From: Dactylosporangium sp040605635
GTDB lineage: Bacteria > Actinomycetota > Actinomycetes > Mycobacteriales > Micromonosporaceae
Assembly: GCF_040605635.1 (NCBI RefSeq)
Contig: NZ_JBEXDG010000053.1
Location: 1 to 64,000, forward strand
Reading direction: 5' to 3'
DNA: 64,000 nucleotides
The translations under genes and the position numbers were made by a program. Positions 62,001-64,000 of the stretch are shown piece after piece. Under the pieces are notes generated by a model. The model was not told the origin of the DNA, did not search any database, and was given only the letters and a program-made list of their open reading frames with translations. Positions within the stretch are counted from its first letter, which is position 1. Each line of letters begins with the position of its first letter.

Positions 62001-63624
62001 CGCGCTGCGCTCGCGGCTGCCGGAGCACCTGGTGCCCGCGACGCTCCACGCGATGCCGGCGCTGCCGCGCACCACCAACCAGAAGGTCGACCGGAAGGCC
62101 CTCGCAGCGGTGCCCCTCGCGGCGCCGGTCGCGGACCCGCCGCGGTCCGGCACCGAGCGGCGGGTCGCCGCCGTGTTCCACGAGGTGCTGCGCACGGAGC
62201 TGCCGGACGCCGGGCCGGTCGGCCGCGACGACGACTTCTTCGCCCTCGGCGGGCACTCGCTGCTCGCCGCCCGCCTCGCCGCGGCGCTGCAGGCCGCGTT
62301 CGGAAGGGCCGTGCCGCTGCGGGCGGTCTTCGACCTGCGCACCGTGGCGGCGATCGCGGCTGCCGTGTCCACGCTGGACCCGGCCACGTCCACAGTGGAC
62401 GCGGCGGGTGACGACCGGGCGACGCCCGCGCAGACGTTCATGGTGCGGCACCGGGGAGCCGGTGCGGCGTACCACATCGGCTTCGCCGCCTGGCTGGACG
62501 GCGCCCTCGACGTCGTCGCCCTCGCGCGGGCCGTCGACGCCGTCGTGGCCCGGCACGCCGCGCTGCGCACCAGGTTCCCGGCGGGCGGCGCACGCGCGGT
62601 CGTCGAGCCCGTCCTGCCCGCCGACATCACGGTCCAGGACGTCAGCGGCCCGGCCGCGGCCGTCGCACTGTCGGAGTCGCGCCTCCGCCGTCCGTTCGAC
62701 CTCGGCGACGGCCCACTGGTGCGGGCCACCATCGCCCGCGCCGCCGAGGACCGGCACCTGTTCGCGTTCGCCGTGCACCACGCCGTCGCCGACGGGTGGT
62801 CGCTCAGCGTCATCCAGCGCGACATCGCCGCGTACTACACCCACCTCACCGGCGGTGGCCGGCCTGCGCTGCCCCCCGTCGCCGGGTTCGCCGCCCGCAC
62901 CGCCGCCCCCGACCTGTCGTTCTGGGACGACCTGCTGCGCGACGTGCCCCTCGACGTCAGCGCCGCCCCCGACCGGCCCCGCGCCGGGACCTGGTCCCTG
63001 GCCGGCGACATCCACCGCTTCACGCTGCCTCCCGAGCTGTCCGCAGCGGTCCGGAAGACGGCCGACGCGACCGGCGCCACCACGTTCATGGTCCTGCTCG
63101 CCGCCGTCCAGGTGTGGCTGGCCAGGCAGAGCGGCACCGAGCGGTTCCTCGTCGCGGTGCCCGTCGCCGACCGGCCCGCCGCCGCGCAGGACGAGGTCGG
63201 GCCGTTCGCCAACGTCGTCCCCGTCCCCGCCGACCTCACCGGCGCCCCTACGTTCCGGGACCTGGTCGCGCGGGTGCGCGGCACGATGCTCGGGATCTGG
63301 GAGCACCAGGAGACCCCGTTCGAACTGCTCGCCGAACGGCACGACCCCGCCGCCGCGGACGGTGACCGGCCGCCGCTGTGCCGCTTCATGTTCGCGATGC
63401 AGAACCTGCCGCCGGGCGCGGACGCCATGGCCGGGCTGCGGGCGGAGCACGTCGACGTGGAGCGCGGCACTTGCCGCTACGACCTGCACCTGCGCTGCCG
63501 GGAGACCCCGGACGGGATCAGCGGCTGGGTCGAGTACAGCACCGCCCTGTACGACGCCGCGACCGTCGAGGACCGCCTCGCCGGACTGTTCGATCTGCTC
63601 ACCGACCTGACGGAAGGCGTCTGA
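56059..63624 (+). CDS. NRPS: C-A-T-C-A-T-C
   Basis: A 2521-aa protein. Domains: C1 (~45-460, HHIAFDGW), A1 (~480-960, FYTSGSTGRPKGVMVSH), T1 (Ser near 1026, LGGHSI), C2 (~1095-1510, HHAVVDAW), A2 (~1530-2000, YTSGSTGTPKGV), T2 (Ser near 2065, LGGHSL), C3 (~2130-2515, HHAVADGW). The A1 specificity residues read D-D-V-R-K-A-A-V-N and A2 D-A-R-S-L-A-Q-M-T; neither matches a code I know. As in the other NRPS, the protein ends with a C domain and has no release domain. The N-terminal ~40 residues (VRSLVEQRLARLTAG) could be a docking helix. It is transcribed divergently from the first NRPS, and its stop overlaps the exporter ATG by 1 nt. Confidence 0.93.
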   Translation: MSTSTSPERLSTDVRSLVEQRLARLTAGPPAPTITPGSGPRPASPAQQRLLFLEQLNPGTPTYHVIFTLRIDGPLDADALERSLRGVEERHEILRTTYRRTDAGQEQVTGPVSLRLRRVDLPGADDTALDELTRDEYQRPFDLREGPVWRAVLARTGDDRHHLVLSLHHIAFDGWSVDILARELSAGYAAELGDGPAPAPIRLQYADYAAWQVRRLADGGFDRQLAYWSGQLADAAQRLELPSPGPGAAGATGGDRLKARVGADVTAAVRALARAHSATPHAVMLAALHALLHRYSGQRDILIGTPVANRALPEVEPLIGLFVNTVVVRADVEPRLPFAELLGRVRDAATAAQSNQDVPFEQVVAALPLTRDTDATPLFQVVFDWNSSAARTGTTVRLGAARMTLVERFRPDTAKFDLVVAVSEHADALEVELEYRRDVWDEPAARRAMHHYLNLLGAAVTDPRLPVDRLPLLEETEHALVTEAWQGPVRVHTDLPDLTARIAARRDSDAVALVQSGRQVTYRELMTRVDRLAAHLRDAGAAPDRPVGVLLHRGIDMIVAIVAIVRSGAPYLPLDPDHPADRTVTVVRDAGAGLVVTDTALAAVLDGTGARAVRVDAERDLIAARPERCPDPRIAGEHLAYVFYTSGSTGRPKGVMVSHRAAHNQVHWQVDRFGLGPDATVLFKTNVTFDDSVVEIFAALCSGARLVIAEPGGHRDPAYLRSLLAAEQVTYVRFVPTMLAALLAYGGDTPLPALRVVKSAGEALTPELRGRFLTSLGAELYNAYGPTETAVNVTADRCRLDGDPRVPIGAATTNVRCYVLDEALQVQPVGVPGELCIGGVQLARGYLGRPDLTADRFVPDPYGPPGGRLYRTGDLVRWRADGLIDFLDRVDRQVKLRGFRVELGEIESVLTARVRHAAVVARDDRLIAYVTPGDTVPDPTELQTWLRSRLPEYMVPAAVMVLPALPQLSSGKVDYKRLPDPPDVTPDRAGYTAPEGAAEEALAALWSEVLGVERVGRDDDFFSLGGHSILAVRLLSRVQQTLGVDAPLKWAFDAPTPARFAELMERAASTGPQLPAVPAATGPVPELSAAEAGLWLVDQLHPADPSYVVPVVSRLRGALDADALVAALTALPARHDALRTTFVTDGGEPRRVVADRLDLTVRRHDLRGVEPAVLDDLIEEVTGTGFDLAVAPLMRAALITVADDEHVLALAFHHAVVDAWSMNVLHDDLVTAYEAAAAGRPQPPVPARRTAADYARWQRGLTGGDRLDAELAYWRTRLRDLPAGPDLPADRPRPVTPDPAGSAHRFTVPAPVATALRDLAGAEGGTPFMVLLAAYVTLLHRWTGSDDVVLAMPVADRARPELEQVVGMLLNTVLLRVRVTGAATFRDLVRDVRTAVVEAYEHRQLPFARLVEALRLDAAAVTRYTVTIDQTPAVATLAGGVTLHPEPFVPSSAKAELNLSFEDGPDGLQGSLLFQTARFDAGRVARTAGHLLTLLAGAVAAPDTPLHRLDLLDPAQREALTGDEPADRPAPTCLHTLVDDEIIRRPDAVAVGPLTYRELGERAGDLAARLRSAGVRAGHVVGIALPRGVDQVVAVLAVLRTGAAYVALDLRHPEARREAVLRDSGAHSLVTGLVTGGRTDGVAVHRLDPAATALSGDGRPRPRSVAYLAYTSGSTGTPKGVRTPHAAAAGYLTEYLLPTFRLGPADTVLQLPALAFDASVRDLIGPLAAGARVVLLGDEQATDAAAILDAIDREGVTCLLSVVPTLLRSLLAEAASRPGTGDRLRLILTAGEVLDRHDAARARTLFAGRPAIVNQYGPTEATMTTTWHPVDAASGGHGGAPIGVPAPGARVWLVDRAGDLAATGVPGEVWIGGDRLADGYHGLPALTAARFVPDPFSRVPGARAYRTGDTAVRDADGVLHFVGRDDDQVKIRGIRVEPGEVEAVLRGLPGVAEAAVVVTGSPARLAAFVAPDGVDVAAVQAALRSRLPEHLVPATLHAMPALPRTTNQKVDRKALAAVPLAAPVADPPRSGTERRVAAVFHEVLRTELPDAGPVGRDDDFFALGGHSLLAARLAAALQAAFGRAVPLRAVFDLRTVAAIAAAVSTLDPATSTVDAAGDDRATPAQTFMVRHRGAGAAYHIGFAAWLDGALDVVALARAVDAVVARHAALRTRFPAGGARAVVEPVLPADITVQDVSGPAAAVALSESRLRRPFDLGDGPLVRATIARAAEDRHLFAFAVHHAVADGWSLSVIQRDIAAYYTHLTGGGRPALPPVAGFAARTAAPDLSFWDDLLRDVPLDVSAAPDRPRAGTWSLAGDIHRFTLPPELSAAVRKTADATGATTFMVLLAAVQVWLARQSGTERFLVAVPVADRPAAAQDEVGPFANVVPVPADLTGAPTFRDLVARVRGTMLGIWEHQETPFELLAERHDPAAADGDRPPLCRFMFAMQNLPPGADAMAGLRAEHVDVERGTCRYDLHLRCRETPDGISGWVEYSTALYDAATVEDRLAGLFDLLTDLTEGV

Positions 63625-64000
63625 TGCGGCTGTTCCATGTTCTCTGGGCGGGCCAGGCGGTCTCGCTCATCGGCTCGTCGGTGACCGCGTTCGGCGCCGG
63701 CATCTGGGTCTACGACCAGACCGGCTCACCGACCGCGTTCACGCTCATGGTCCTCGCCGCGACGCTGCCGGGCATCGTGCTGCTCCCGCTCGCCGGCGCG
63801 CTCGTCGACCGGTGGGACCGCCGCCGGGCGATGCTGCTCAGCGACGCCGGCACCGCCACCGTCACGCTGCTGGCCCTGATCCTGGTCAGCGCCGGGCTGT
63901 TCGCGGTCTGGCAGGTGTACGTCGTCGCCGTCCTGCTCTCGGTGTTCAAAGCCATCCAGTGGCCGGCGTTCTCGGCCCTCGTCGGCGAGATCGTGCCCCG
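63624..64000 (+). CDS. MFS transporter, N-terminal part (cut by window end)
   Basis: The first 125 residues of a major-facilitator protein: four hydrophobic segments (about 7-28, 38-60, 72-92, 98-115) and the loop 2-3 motif ALVDRWDRRRAM, a form of the MFS motif GxxxDRxGRR. The subgroup resembles the EntS-like exporters often found beside NRPS genes. TGATG coupling to the NRPS implies export of, or self-resistance to, the product. It continues past position 64,000. Confidence 0.88.
   Translation, partial: MRLFHVLWAGQAVSLIGSSVTAFGAGIWVYDQTGSPTAFTLMVLAATLPGIVLLPLAGALVDRWDRRRAMLLSDAGTATVTLLALILVSAGLFAVWQVYVVAVLLSVFKAIQWPAFSALVGEIVP

Overview
The window is about 64 kb of very GC-rich DNA with strong third-position G/C bias, frequent GTG starts and ATGA/GTGA gene overlaps. 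It carries large LuxR-type ATPase regulators, modular PKS and NRPS genes, and futalosine-pathway menaquinone genes (the MqnE closely resembles the Streptomyces enzyme as I remember it). This fits a filamentous actinomycete, perhaps Micromonosporaceae or Streptomyces-like; the genus cannot be fixed from the sequence alone.

Region 1 (1-10.1 kb) is an accessory island on the minus strand. A 512-aa protein of unknown family overlaps a two-HKD phospholipase-D-like protein by 4 nt. Next comes a small two-helix membrane protein overlapping a 1173-aa STAND-type P-loop NTPase with HEAT-like repeats, then an uncharacterised protein. The layout resembles phage-defence or stress modules. The island ends at 10,134-10,176 in the 3' 43 bp of a tRNA-Pro(GGG) gene, followed by its terminator. 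The 5' half of the tRNA is missing and an alpha/beta-hydrolase gene reads straight into the fragment, so this is a likely attachment-site junction or recombination scar.

Region 2 (10.1-13.8 kb) holds ordinary actinomycete genes: the hydrolase, an HTH-like protein with a C-terminal membrane anchor, a 496-aa hypothetical and an RsbW-like anti-sigma kinase.

Region 3 (13.8-28.0 kb) mixes menaquinone and lipid-starter genes. One translationally coupled minus-strand operon encodes ACP-KS-AT-ACP-aminotransferase, a fatty-acyl-AMP ligase, a HAD hydrolase and futalosine hydrolase (mqnB). A second minus-strand operon encodes a PaaK-like adenylate-forming enzyme, aminofutalosine synthase (mqnE), a ferredoxin and an Sfp-type phosphopantetheinyl transferase; mqnD diverges from it. 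mqnA and mqnC are not in the window. The FAAL plus KS-AT-ACP-AMT set is the logic used to make beta-amino fatty acids in iturin-type lipopeptides.

Region 4 (28.0-36.9 kb) is a regulatory block: three overlapping large LuxR-family genes (the middle one lacks the ATPase) and a PAS-LuxR regulator. Sites resembling the operator I recall for PAS-LuxR activators lie upstream of the starter-PKS operon and between the PaaK-like gene and mqnD.

Region 5 (36.9-64 kb) is the assembly line: a bimodular type I PKS with two methylmalonyl-type ATs and two A-type KRs; an operon NRPS (C-A-T-C-A-T-C) - type II thioesterase - MbtH; a divergent second NRPS (C-A-T-C-A-T-C); and the start of an MFS exporter cut by the window end. 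The first A domain reads as ornithine. Both NRPSs end in a C domain, there is no type I thioesterase, and the PKS docking tail has no partner here, so the cluster continues beyond position 64,000. The likely product is a hybrid lipopeptide-polyketide with a beta-amino acyl starter and ornithine.
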